Program-made: the position numbers and the translations under genes | The notes under the pieces: model-generated | What the model was told of the DNA's origin: nothing | The model's database searches: none | Seen by the model: the letters and a program-made list of their open reading frames with translations, nothing else | From: ZC4RG30 sp039932715 | GTDB lineage: Bacteria; Pseudomonadota; Gammaproteobacteria; Steroidobacterales; Steroidobacteraceae | Reading direction: 5' to 3' | Assembly: GCA_039932715.1 (NCBI GenBank) | Contig: JBDTPN010000016.1 | Location: forward strand, 7,196-71,195 | Length of the DNA stretch: 64,000 nucleotides | Part shown: in pieces, positions 23,993-32,440 of the stretch | How positions within the stretch are numbered: position 1 is the first letter of the stretch | Layout: each line of letters starts with the position of its first letter

Positions 23993-25006
23993 TTGAAAAC
24001 CACACCCGAAAAGCTCGAATCCGCGCTGCAGCGCGGCCTGGCTCCCGCCTATCTGATCTCTGGCGACGAACCGCTGACTGCGGGCGAGGCGGCCGATGCG
24101 CTGCGCGCAACTGCGCGCGCGCAGGGTTATGGCGAACGCGAGGTCTTCTTTATCGAACGCGCCAACAGCAATGGCCCATGGGACGAAATCCACGCCGCGG
24201 CACAGGCGCTGTCGCTATTTGCATCAAAACGCATCATCGAGGTGCGTATCCCCGGAGGCAAACCCGGCCAGGGTGCCAAGGTGTTGCAGGAACTGGTGGC
24301 GTTGGCCGGCAGTGATTTTCTGTTGTTGGTGATCACCGGCGCATTGGACTGGGAAACGCAAAAGGCCGCCTGGGTGCAGGCCATCAACAATGCAGGTGTC
24401 TGGGTGGTCGCTGAAGATGTGCCCGTGGAACGTTTCCCGGCATGGTTGCGCGCGCGCGCGACCCGCGCCGGCATCCAGCTGGATGACAGTGCAGTCGCCG
24501 CGCTGGTTGCACACACCGAGGGAAATCTGCTGGCGGCAGAGCAGGAACTGCACAAGCTCGCGCTTTCGGGTGTCCGCAAAGCCGGCGCTGTTGAGGTCCT
24601 GGCCAGCGTCACGCAGAGCAGTCGTTTTGATGTCACGCAGCTGGGTGAGGCCGTGTTGCAGGGTGATCGGCCGCGTGCGCTGCGCGTGCTGGCCGGATTG
24701 CGGGCCGAGGGCGAAGAGCCCACGTTGGTGCTGTGGTCGCTGTGGCAGGAACTGCGCATGGTGTGGTTGACGCTGGTGCCGGGTGCACAAGCCGGCGGCA
24801 TCTGGTCGCGCAATCGGACACTGTTGCCCGCAGCGGCCGCGCGCTTCAAGCCGCTGGGGCGCGCCTGGTTCGCGCAACTCAATGCGCACGTGGCGCGCAC
24901 CGACCAGGTCATCAAAGGACAACACCATGGCAACGCATGGGATGAGCTGGCGCTGCTGGTGGCGGAATTCGCGGGCGGCAGCCAGGTGCTGGGCGCAGCG
25001 GCTTGA
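23993..25006 (+). CDS. holA: DNA polymerase III delta subunit
   Basis: 337-aa clamp-loader subunit that opens the beta clamp. The N-terminus (KLESALQRGLAPAYLISGDEPLTAGEAADALRATARAQGY) matches HolA, including the G-D-E-P-L motif. The SLFASKRIIEVRIPGGKPG and ALDWETQKAAWV segments and the helical collar domain (LVLWSLWQELRMV) follow. The start is TTG; the family N-terminus fits it and there is no better upstream codon. It is the first gene of the holA-nadD-rsfS-rlmH-maf-rng run and overlaps nadD by ATGA. Confidence 0.93.
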   Translation: MKTTPEKLESALQRGLAPAYLISGDEPLTAGEAADALRATARAQGYGEREVFFIERANSNGPWDEIHAAAQALSLFASKRIIEVRIPGGKPGQGAKVLQELVALAGSDFLLLVITGALDWETQKAAWVQAINNAGVWVVAEDVPVERFPAWLRARATRAGIQLDDSAVAALVAHTEGNLLAAEQELHKLALSGVRKAGAVEVLASVTQSSRFDVTQLGEAVLQGDRPRALRVLAGLRAEGEEPTLVLWSLWQELRMVWLTLVPGAQAGGIWSRNRTLLPAAAARFKPLGRAWFAQLNAHVARTDQVIKGQHHGNAWDELALLVAEFAGGSQVLGAAA

Positions 25007-25671
25007 TGGAGATCGCGACGACTTCAAGGCTGGGGCCCATCGGAATTTTCGGTGGCACGTTCGATCCCATCCACAACGGCCATATGCGTACCGCGCTGGA
25101 ACTGCGTGAATCGCTGCGTCTGGCCGAAGTCAAATTCCTGCCTGCCGGCAATCCACCGCACCGCGACCAGACCCAGGCCACTGCGGAAATGCGCCTGGCC
25201 ATGGTGCGGGCAGCGGTGCAAGACGAACCGGGATTCTCGGTGGATGATCGCGAAGTTCGACGCACCGGGCTTTCCTATTCGGTGGATACGCTGACCGAAC
25301 TGCGCGCCGAACATCCTGATCGCTCCCTGTGCCTGCTGCTGGGCATGGATGCATTCCTGGGATTACCCGGCTGGCACCGCTGGCGCGAGATTCTGGATCT
25401 TGCCCACGTGGTCGTGGCGCATCGGCCCGGCTGGAAAGCACCCACCCAGGGTCCCCTGGGCGAAGTCATGGTCGACCATGGCACGGGAACCGTGCGTGAG
25501 CTGCATGAACTGGTTGCCGGCCGCGTGTACGTCCACGCAGTCACCCAGCTGGAAATCTCCTCCACCGACCTGCGGCAGCTGATCAGCCGCGGTGGCGACC
25601 CCCGTTATCTGGTTCCCGACAGCGTCTGCAGAGTGCTGCGCGATACGGGATGGTATGCTCGGCGCCAATGA
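25006..25671 (+). CDS. nadD: nicotinate-mononucleotide adenylyltransferase
   Basis: Makes nicotinate adenine dinucleotide from NaMN and ATP in NAD synthesis; 221 aa. The nucleotidyltransferase motif GIFGGTFDPIHNGHMR (HxGH) and the C-terminal ISSTDLRQLI (ISST motif) are both clear. ATGA overlap with holA; rsfS overlaps its stop the same way. Conserved location between holA and rsfS. Confidence 0.96.
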   Translation: MEIATTSRLGPIGIFGGTFDPIHNGHMRTALELRESLRLAEVKFLPAGNPPHRDQTQATAEMRLAMVRAAVQDEPGFSVDDREVRRTGLSYSVDTLTELRAEHPDRSLCLLLGMDAFLGLPGWHRWREILDLAHVVVAHRPGWKAPTQGPLGEVMVDHGTGTVRELHELVAGRVYVHAVTQLEISSTDLRQLISRGGDPRYLVPDSVCRVLRDTGWYARRQ

Positions 25672-26177
25672 CTGCAGTGAAGTTCTCGCGCCCGCCTGCC
25701 CGGGCAGCCCTCGTCAAACTGGTAGCCGCCGCGCTCGACGACATGAAAGCGGCAAACGTGAAGATCATCGATGTACGCAAGGTCACTGATGTGGCTGATT
25801 GCATGGTCATCGCGTCCGGCACCTCCGACCGTCATGTGCGCTCGATTGCCGACCGCGTGCTGGAACGCACCAAGGCCGGCGGGTTTCGCCCCATGGGGCT
25901 TGAAGGCGAACGTGATGGCGAATGGGTGCTGGTCGATCTCAACGACGTGATCGTGCATGTGATGTTGCCGCGTGTGCGCGAATTCTATGGACTGGAAAGC
26001 CTGTGGGAACCCGTTGCCACAGTGAAGGCAAGGCCGCGACCCAAGACAAAGACCAAGGCAAAGACCAAGGCCAAGGCCAAGGCCAAGGGAAAATCCAGGA
26101 GTCCCCGTAGGGCTGGCTCTGCAGCGGGCAAGCCGGCGCGATCCCCTGACCGACCGCGTGGCCGCGCGCCGCGTTAG
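25668..26177 (+). CDS. rsfS: ribosomal silencing factor RsfS with basic tail
   Basis: Binds L14 and prevents subunit joining when nutrients are short. The conserved domain spans residues 1-115 (DVRKVTDVADCMVIASGTSDRHVRSIADRV, then VLVDLNDVIVHVMLPRVREFYGLESLW). After it comes a tail of about 55 residues dominated by Lys, Ala, Arg and Pro (KTKTKAKTKAKAKAKGK, later RPRGRAPR). Most family members are near 105-120 aa, so the tail is unusual. The L17 tail at the left of the window is of the same kind. Start ATG overlaps the nadD stop. Confidence 0.94.
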   Translation: MTAVKFSRPPARAALVKLVAAALDDMKAANVKIIDVRKVTDVADCMVIASGTSDRHVRSIADRVLERTKAGGFRPMGLEGERDGEWVLVDLNDVIVHVMLPRVREFYGLESLWEPVATVKARPRPKTKTKAKTKAKAKAKGKSRSPRRAGSAAGKPARSPDRPRGRAPR

Positions 26178-26194
26178 TTTCACTTCAATACGCC

Positions 26195-26662
26195 ATGCGC
26201 CTGGCCTTGATTGCCGTTGGCCAGCGAATGCCGGGCTGGATCCGCGAAGGCTTCGAGGATTACGCGCGGCGCCTGCGTCCGCGACTGCCGCTGACCCTGG
26301 TTGAAATTCCCGCAGCCAAGCGCGGTAGCGGCGATCTGCAGCGTGCAATTGCCGAAGAGGGCCGCAAGCAGCTGGCCAGCATCCGCCCCGACGACTACGT
26401 GATTGCGCTGGACGAACGCGGCACTGCGCGTAGTAGTCTGGCGCTGTCACGCTGGCTGGCCGAGCGGCTGAACGACGGTCGCGACCTGGCATTCCTGGTG
26501 GGCGGTGCCGACGGTTTCGCCCCTGAAGTGCTGCAGCGGGCCAACGAACGCTGGTCGCTGTCGACGCTGACCCTGCCGCATGCCCTGGTGCGTGTGGTGT
26601 TTGCAGAGCAGCTGTATCGCGCTGTCTCGTTGCTTGACGGCCATCCCTATCACCGCGAATGA
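26195..26662 (+). CDS. rlmH: 23S rRNA pseudouridine-1915 N3-methyltransferase
   Basis: 155-aa SPOUT methyltransferase acting on pseudouridine 1915 in helix 69 of the 70S ribosome. Typical features: MRLALIAVGQRMPGWI at the N-terminus, VIALDERG, and the trefoil-knot SAM site FLVGGADGF...LSTLTLPHALVRVVFAEQLYRA with the terminal HPYHRE. Follows rsfS by 17 bp, the conserved order. Confidence 0.97.
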   Translation: MRLALIAVGQRMPGWIREGFEDYARRLRPRLPLTLVEIPAAKRGSGDLQRAIAEEGRKQLASIRPDDYVIALDERGTARSSLALSRWLAERLNDGRDLAFLVGGADGFAPEVLQRANERWSLSTLTLPHALVRVVFAEQLYRAVSLLDGHPYHRE

Positions 26663-27301
26663 ATGGCCCTGAATAAAGTCAGCCCAACCACTGCGCCCGT
26701 TATCGTGCTGGCATCCGCATCGCCACGGCGCAGTGCGCTGCTGACACAGATCGGTGTGCGTCACGCGGTGCGCGCCACTGACGTTGATGAATCGCGATTG
26801 CCAGGGGAATTGCCCCATGTGCTGGTACGTCGTCTGGCCGTTGCCAAGGCCATCGAGGGGCGGCGCCAGAATGGTACGCATCTGCCGGTGCTGGCCGCCG
26901 ACACCATTGTGGTGCTCGACGGGGTGGTGTTTGGCAAACCGCGGGACAAAACCGATAGCCTGCGGATGCTGCAGGCACTGGGCGGCCGTACCCACCATGT
27001 CATGACGGCCGTGGCCTTGGCCATGCCTGCCTTCAGCGGCGACGTCACGGCGGCGCCGGCAGAGGCTCTCAGTGACACAACCGTCTCGATGCGGCCCATC
27101 ACTGCAGCCGAGGCAGAGGCCTACTGGGCCAGCGGCGAGCCGGTAGGCAAGGCCGGTAGCTACGCCATACAGGGCCTTGGCGCGCGCTTCATTGCCCATA
27201 TCGAAGGCAGTTACTCTGGTGTCATGGGTCTGCCGCTGTACGAAACGGCGCAACTGCTGCAGGCTCACGGCCTTCACGCAACTTATGCAGAGTTTGGCTA
27301 G
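26663..27301 (+). CDS. maf: Maf-family nucleotide pyrophosphatase
   Basis: 212-aa house-cleaning NTP pyrophosphatase that hydrolyses dTTP/UTP or modified nucleotides. The Maf motif LASASPRRSALLTQIG is near the N-terminus; ADTIVVLDGVVFGKPRDK carries the metal-binding site, and GSYAIQGLGARFIAHIEGSYSGVMGLPLYET is the conserved C-terminal half. It looks closer to the YhdE (dTTPase) than the YceF subtype. It begins directly after the rlmH stop and is followed without a gap by rng. Confidence 0.93.
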   Translation: MALNKVSPTTAPVIVLASASPRRSALLTQIGVRHAVRATDVDESRLPGELPHVLVRRLAVAKAIEGRRQNGTHLPVLAADTIVVLDGVVFGKPRDKTDSLRMLQALGGRTHHVMTAVALAMPAFSGDVTAAPAEALSDTTVSMRPITAAEAEAYWASGEPVGKAGSYAIQGLGARFIAHIEGSYSGVMGLPLYETAQLLQAHGLHATYAEFG

Positions 27302-28798
27302 ATGAGCATCGAAATACTGGTGAACGTGACGCCGCGCGAATCGCGCGCGGCATTGCTCGATAACGGCGCCCTGCAGGAGCTGTTCATAGAGCGCACCAGC
27401 CGTCGTGGACTGGTCAGCAACCTCTACAAGGGCCGCGTCTCGCGCGTACTGCCGGGCATGCAGGCGGCGTTTCTCGACATCGGCCTGGCACGCACCGCAT
27501 TCCTGCACGTAGCGGACGTGCTGGGCCCCCCGCCGGATCCGGCCAATGACGCCCAGCCGGAAGCTGCAAGCCAGGATGTGGACATCCGCTCGCTGGTTCG
27601 CGAGGGCGACGACTTGCTGGTGCAGGTGGTCAAGGATCCACTGGGCACCAAGGGCGCGCGATTGTCCACGCATGTCTCGCTGCCGTCGCGTTACCTGGTT
27701 TACATGCCGCGCGGTGCGCGCGTGGGGGTATCGGCGCGCATCGAATCGGTGGAGGAGCGCGGCCGGCTGCGTGAGATGGTGACCATGCTGGCCGCAGAGC
27801 ACGAGCGTGCCGATGGCGCGCGGGGTGGATACATCGTGCGCACTGCCGCGCAGGGCGCGCCGCTGGAGGCACTCAACGCCGACATGCTGTACCTGCAGCG
27901 CATGTGGGCGCATGTGCGTGAGCGTGCGGCTTCCACCCCGCCCGGCAACCTGGTGCATGAGGACCTGCCGCTGTCCACACGCGTGCTGCGCGATGAGCTG
28001 CGACCGGAGGTGCGACGCGTATTGGTGGATTCGGCGGAGGAATTCGCGCGCATGCAGCAGTTCACCAGCGCGTTCATGCCGGAATACAAGGACCGCATCG
28101 AACTGCACCAGGCGCCGCGACCGATTTTCGATCTGCACGGCATCGAGGAAGAGATCAGTCGCGCGCTGGACCAGCGGGTGGCGCTGAAATCCGGTGGCTA
28201 CATCGTGATCCAGCAAACCGAGGCCATGACCACAGTGGACGTCAACACCGGTGGCTATGTGGGTCATCGCAACCTCGAAGAGACCATTTTCCGCACCAAC
28301 CTCGAGGCTGCGGTAACCATTGCGCGGCAACTGCGCGTGCGTAACCTGGGAGGAATCATCCTCATCGACTTCATCGACATGCAGGACGAGGATCATCGCC
28401 AGGCATTGCTGGCTGCACTGCAGGCGGCACTGGCCACGGACCGCTCACAGACGCATGTGGCCAATATCTCGCCGCTGGGCCTGGTCGAAATGACGCGCAA
28501 GCGCACCCGCGAAAGCCTCGAGCACCTGCTGTGCGCTCCGTGCCCACAGTGCATGGGCCGCGGCTTCGTGCGCACGCCGGAAACAGTCAGCCACGAGATC
28601 TATCGCGAGCTGATGCGCCAGAGCCAGCAGTTCCAGAGTGACGAACTGGTGGTGCTGGCCCACCAGGACGTGGTCAGCTGGCTGCTTGAGGAAGAGGCCG
28701 CCGTGCTGGCTGAGCTGGAAACACAGCTGGGCCGTCCCATTCGCCTGCAGGCCGAATCCCTTTACGGCATCGACCAGTATGATGTGGTGCTGACTTGA
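27302..28798 (+). CDS. rng: ribonuclease G
   Basis: 498-aa endoribonuclease for 16S rRNA 5' maturation and mRNA decay. It lacks the RNase E C-terminal scaffold. The S1 domain is near the N-terminus (LYKGRVSRVLPGMQAAFLDIGLARTAFLHVAD). Catalytic metal ligands are D313 (DVNTGGYVG) and D356 (LIDFIDMQDEDHR). The zinc-link cysteines lie in CPQC (C414, C417). It sits directly behind maf. In many gammaproteobacteria yhdP follows; here the nitrilase gene overlaps its stop instead. Confidence 0.96.
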   Translation: MSIEILVNVTPRESRAALLDNGALQELFIERTSRRGLVSNLYKGRVSRVLPGMQAAFLDIGLARTAFLHVADVLGPPPDPANDAQPEAASQDVDIRSLVREGDDLLVQVVKDPLGTKGARLSTHVSLPSRYLVYMPRGARVGVSARIESVEERGRLREMVTMLAAEHERADGARGGYIVRTAAQGAPLEALNADMLYLQRMWAHVRERAASTPPGNLVHEDLPLSTRVLRDELRPEVRRVLVDSAEEFARMQQFTSAFMPEYKDRIELHQAPRPIFDLHGIEEEISRALDQRVALKSGGYIVIQQTEAMTTVDVNTGGYVGHRNLEETIFRTNLEAAVTIARQLRVRNLGGIILIDFIDMQDEDHRQALLAALQAALATDRSQTHVANISPLGLVEMTRKRTRESLEHLLCAPCPQCMGRGFVRTPETVSHEIYRELMRQSQQFQSDELVVLAHQDVVSWLLEEEAAVLAELETQLGRPIRLQAESLYGIDQYDVVLT

Positions 28799-29628
28799 AG
28801 GCCGCTGCAGTGCAGATGACTACCAGCACCAATGTGGCAGTTAACCTCGCCACCGCGCGGCGGCTGCTGCGCGACGCCGCCAATGCAGGTGCCACGCTGG
28901 CGGTGCTGCCCGAGAACTTCGCATTGATGGGTCGGCAGGAACGCGACAAGCGCGCCATTGCCGAACCCGATGCGGCGCAGGGCGGGGGTGGTCCCATCCA
29001 GCAGATGCTGTCGGACAGTGCCCGGGAGCTGGGCATCACCCTGGTGGGCGGCACCATTCCGCTGCTGGTGCCGGGGGAGACGCGCGTGGCCGCCGCCAGC
29101 CTGGTCTACGGGCCGGACGGAAGTCGCCTGGGTCGCTACGACAAGATCCACCTGTTCGACGTCAGCGTGCCAGGGGCCGCGGAGAGCCACCGCGAGTCCG
29201 CTGGCATGACGCCGGGCCGCCAAGTGGTGGTCGTGCCGACACCGGTGGGGAAGATCGGGGTGGCGGTATGCTACGACCTGCGTTTTCCGGAGCTGTTTCG
29301 TCGCATGATGGACCAGGGCGCAGACTTCTTCGTGGTATCCGCGGCCTTTACCGTGCCCACTGGCGAGGCCCATTGGGACCTCTTGCTGCGCGCGCGCGCC
29401 GTCGAGAACCTGTGTTACATGGTGGCATCGGCGCAGGTAGGCGAGCATGAAAACGGCCGTCGCACTTATGGGCACAGCGCCGTGATTGACTGCTGGGGAG
29501 CAAAGGTTGACCAGTTGCCCGCGAGCGAGGGCGTGGCCATTGGTGAAATCGATCTGGCGCGTCAGGCACGGGTGCGTGCGGAGTTTCCGGCCCTTGAACA
29601 TCGCGTGCTGGGCCGCACATTGGATTGA
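28795..29628 (+). CDS. nitrilase-superfamily amidase (Nit1/deaminated-glutathione amidase-like)
   Basis: 277-aa C-N hydrolase. Catalytic triad: Glu in VLPENFALMG, Lys in YDKIHLFDVSVPG, Cys in AVCYDLRFPELFR. The YDKIHLFD and LRFPE blocks are typical of the Nit1/NIT branch that hydrolyses deaminated glutathione, a metabolite-repair reaction; that assignment is by family resemblance. The start is TTG overlapping the rng stop. tldD follows by 15 nt, a linkage seen in pseudomonads and relatives. Confidence 0.9.
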   Translation: MKAAAVQMTTSTNVAVNLATARRLLRDAANAGATLAVLPENFALMGRQERDKRAIAEPDAAQGGGGPIQQMLSDSARELGITLVGGTIPLLVPGETRVAAASLVYGPDGSRLGRYDKIHLFDVSVPGAAESHRESAGMTPGRQVVVVPTPVGKIGVAVCYDLRFPELFRRMMDQGADFFVVSAAFTVPTGEAHWDLLLRARAVENLCYMVASAQVGEHENGRRTYGHSAVIDCWGAKVDQLPASEGVAIGEIDLARQARVRAEFPALEHRVLGRTLD

Positions 29629-29643
29629 TTGAAGGAGCATTTC

Positions 29644-31092
29644 TTGTCACAAACCGACGACAGCCTCAACCTCGCGCGCCGCGCGATACTCGCGCCCGGT
29701 GGCCTCGACGATCAGGGCCTGGATCGCACGCTGTCGCTGGTCATGGATCATGCCGTTGATGCGGCTGATCTCTACTTCCAGGTGTCGCGCGAAGAGTCGT
29801 GGGCCATGGAAGACGGCATCGTCAAGGAAGGCAGTGCCAGCATCGAGGAAGGCGTAGGCGTGCGTGCCATTGCCGGAGAGAAGACCGGTTTTGCCTATTC
29901 AGACGAGATCCAGCCCGCGGCGTTGACCGAGGCCGCGCGCGCCGCACGCGCCATAGCCAAACAGACGCCGGGCAAGGGCGTGCAGGCCTGGGGTCGCAAT
30001 GCGCCGCCCCGGCTTTATTCCGCCATCGACCCGCTGACCAGCCTCGAGGACAACGCCAAAGTCGCATGGCTGGAACGTGTGGATCGCGAAACGCGCGCCA
30101 TGGATCCGCGAATCAAGCAGGTAATGGCCAGCTGTCATGCCGTGCATGAAGTGGTGCTGGTGGCTAATTCCAGCGGAGCGCTGGCTGCCGACGTGCGCCC
30201 CCTGGTGCGCTTCAATGTCTCGGTCATCGCCGAGCAGAATGGGCGTCGCGAGATGGGCTATGCAGGCGCGGGCGGTCGCTATTCACTGGTCGAGCTGGTT
30301 GAGGGGGATCGTCCCCTGCAGCTGGCGCGTGAAGCTGTGCGCCAGGCGCTGGTGAATCTCGAAGCCGTCGCCGCGCCAGCAGGGAGCATGCCGGTGGTGC
30401 TGGGGCCGGGATGGCCGGGCATCCTGCTGCACGAGGCCATAGGCCATGGGCTGGAAGGAGATTTCAATCGCAAGGGCACTTCGGCATTCAGCAATCGCAT
30501 CGGTGAGCGCGTGGCCAGCCCGCATTGCACGGTGGTGGACGACGGCACGCTGCCGGGCCGCCGCGGTTCACTCAACATCGACGACGAAGGCACGCCTTCA
30601 CAGTGCACGACGCTGATCGAGAACGGCGTACTCAAGGGTTACCTGCAAGATACGCACAATGCGCGGCTCACCGGCACGCGTTCCACCGGCAACGGTCGGC
30701 GTGAATCCTTTGCGCACATGACCTTGCCGCGCATGACCAATACCTACATGCGCCCCGGTCCGCATGATCCGGGCGACATCATCGCCTCGGTTGACCGCGG
30801 CATCTACGCGGTCAACTTCGGCGGCGGCCAGGTCGACATCACCTCGGGCAAGTTCGTGTTTTCCACCAGTGAGGCCTACCTCATCGAAAACGGGAAAATC
30901 ACCGCACCCATCAAGGGAGCCACGTTGATAGGCAACGGCCCCGACGTGCTGACGCGCGTCTCGATGGTGGGCAATGATCTCAAGCTCGATGCCGGCGTAG
31001 GCACCTGCGGCAAGGAAGGCCAGAGTGTGCCGGTGGGCGTGGGCCAGCCCACGCTGCGCATTGATGCAATGACGGTGGGCGGTACCAACTGA
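29644..31092 (+). CDS. tldD: metalloprotease subunit TldD
   Basis: 482-aa subunit of the TldD-TldE heterodimeric zinc protease that degrades unfolded peptides, processes microcin-type precursors and degrades CcdA. The HExxxH site is visible in LLHEAIGHGLEGDFNRKGTSAF. The start is TTG preceded at 7 nt by AAGGAG and gives MSQTDDSLNLARRAIL, aligned with E. coli TldD (481 aa); the TTG five codons upstream lacks such a site. The partner tldE/pmbA is at 34377 on the same strand. Convergent with the FHA ATPase, 11 bp apart. Confidence 0.96.
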   Translation: MSQTDDSLNLARRAILAPGGLDDQGLDRTLSLVMDHAVDAADLYFQVSREESWAMEDGIVKEGSASIEEGVGVRAIAGEKTGFAYSDEIQPAALTEAARAARAIAKQTPGKGVQAWGRNAPPRLYSAIDPLTSLEDNAKVAWLERVDRETRAMDPRIKQVMASCHAVHEVVLVANSSGALAADVRPLVRFNVSVIAEQNGRREMGYAGAGGRYSLVELVEGDRPLQLAREAVRQALVNLEAVAAPAGSMPVVLGPGWPGILLHEAIGHGLEGDFNRKGTSAFSNRIGERVASPHCTVVDDGTLPGRRGSLNIDDEGTPSQCTTLIENGVLKGYLQDTHNARLTGTRSTGNGRRESFAHMTLPRMTNTYMRPGPHDPGDIIASVDRGIYAVNFGGGQVDITSGKFVFSTSEAYLIENGKITAPIKGATLIGNGPDVLTRVSMVGNDLKLDAGVGTCGKEGQSVPVGVGQPTLRIDAMTVGGTN

Positions 31093-31103
31093 CCGCCTGA
31101 AGC

Positions 31104-32429
31104 CTAGAGCTTCTGCGTCTCTGTGTGCGCCGCGCCCGAAGCGGAATGAGCCCCCGAGGCGGGGTGCACGCGTTCGTCCACATAGATCAGGTCATGCGTG
31201 CCGATGGTCACCACGTCGCCATCATTGAGGTTGTGGTGCCGCACGCGCTTGGCCTTGACCACGATGCCATTGGTGCTGTTGAGGTCTTCGATCACGCAGC
31301 CGTCGGGTGAGGTCAGGATCTGGCAGTGGTGACGGCTGACAAAGCGGTTGTCGATCTGCAGGTCATTATCCGGTGTGCGACCCACAACTGTTCGCCCGGG
31401 ATGCAGCGGCAGTTCGCCCACAGTGCGACCTTCCGATGCGACGATGATCCTGGCCAGTGGGATATCGGGCAGCGTTGCGCCGTGATGCACGTCTTTGGGA
31501 CCCACATACAGGGTGGGTCCGTCATGCGGCAGACCTGCGACGTCCTCATCGAAGCGGCCCGTGCTGGTGTAATCGCCGGCTGCACGCAAGAGGGCGCGAT
31601 GGCCGGCCACCCGTGCCTCGAAGTCCACCCACTGCAGTTCCTCGATGGCCGCGCGCACGTCTTCTTCGAGCACGTGATCACGGTCGACATTGAACGCAGC
31701 CATCATCGAGGTTTCGCACAGGGTGTTGACCAGCCGGGGCACGCCACCGGAATAGCGATACAGCAGCGGGAATACCGAATCGTCGAAGATCCTGCGGCCA
31801 CCGGAGCCCGCCACTTCGAGCCGGTGCAGCACATAGGCGTGCAGGTCCTGCTCCGACAGCGCCGTCAGGTGAAAGCGCAGGCGCACGCGCTGCGCCAGCT
31901 GGATCAGCTCCGGCGAATCGAGCTTGTCGTTGAGATCGGGTTGGCCGGCAAGGATGATGCGCAGTACCTTTTCCCGGGTGGTCTCCACGCCCGAGAGCAT
32001 GCGAATTTCTTCCAGCGTGCGCAGCGGCAGGTTCTGCGCCTCGTCGACTATCAACAGCACCTTGCGACCCGCGGCGTATTGTTCGATGAGGAAGGTGTTG
32101 AGCGTGGCCAGCAGTTCCGCCTTCTTCATCTTGAAAGGGGTGAATCCGAACTGCACCAGCACTGCTTGCAGGAACTCGATGGCCGAGACCTGCGTCTGGT
32201 TGATCTGCGCGACCACCACGTCCTTTTCCAGCTCCCGCAGGAAGGTCTCGATCAACGTGGTTTTTCCGGCACCAATTTCGCCGGTGATCACCACGAAGCC
32301 GTCGGTGAACCAGATAGTGGATTCCATGTACGCCTTGGCGCGCGCATGGTTCTTCGACAGGTACAGGAACTCCGGGTCAGGGCTGAGCCTGAACGGCAGG
32401 TCCTTGAGCTTGAATAACTCCGTGTACAT
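31104..32429 (-). CDS. ExeA/GspA-like AAA ATPase fused to an FHA domain
   Basis: 441 aa. The N-terminal AAA+ module of the ExeA/GspA type has Walker A GEIGAGKT (50-57), Walker B VLLIVDEAQNLP, and sensor/arginine segments (RIILAGQPDLNDKL, QRVRLRFHLTALS). The C-terminal third carries an FHA phosphothreonine-binding domain (VVGRTPDNDLQIDN, then FVSRHHCQI and DLNSTNGI). Unlike ExeA it has neither a transmembrane helix nor a peptidoglycan-binding domain. No secretion genes are adjacent; it follows purK by 11 bp on the same strand. The FHA domain implies regulation through Ser/Thr phosphorylation, though no kinase is in the window. Cellular role unknown. Confidence 0.85.
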   Translation of the reverse strand: MYTELFKLKDLPFRLSPDPEFLYLSKNHARAKAYMESTIWFTDGFVVITGEIGAGKTTLIETFLRELEKDVVVAQINQTQVSAIEFLQAVLVQFGFTPFKMKKAELLATLNTFLIEQYAAGRKVLLIVDEAQNLPLRTLEEIRMLSGVETTREKVLRIILAGQPDLNDKLDSPELIQLAQRVRLRFHLTALSEQDLHAYVLHRLEVAGSGGRRIFDDSVFPLLYRYSGGVPRLVNTLCETSMMAAFNVDRDHVLEEDVRAAIEELQWVDFEARVAGHRALLRAAGDYTSTGRFDEDVAGLPHDGPTLYVGPKDVHHGATLPDIPLARIIVASEGRTVGELPLHPGRTVVGRTPDNDLQIDNRFVSRHHCQILTSPDGCVIEDLNSTNGIVVKAKRVRHHNLNDGDVVTIGTHDLIYVDERVHPASGAHSASGAAHTETQKL

Positions 32430-32440
32430 TTCTTGTTCGT

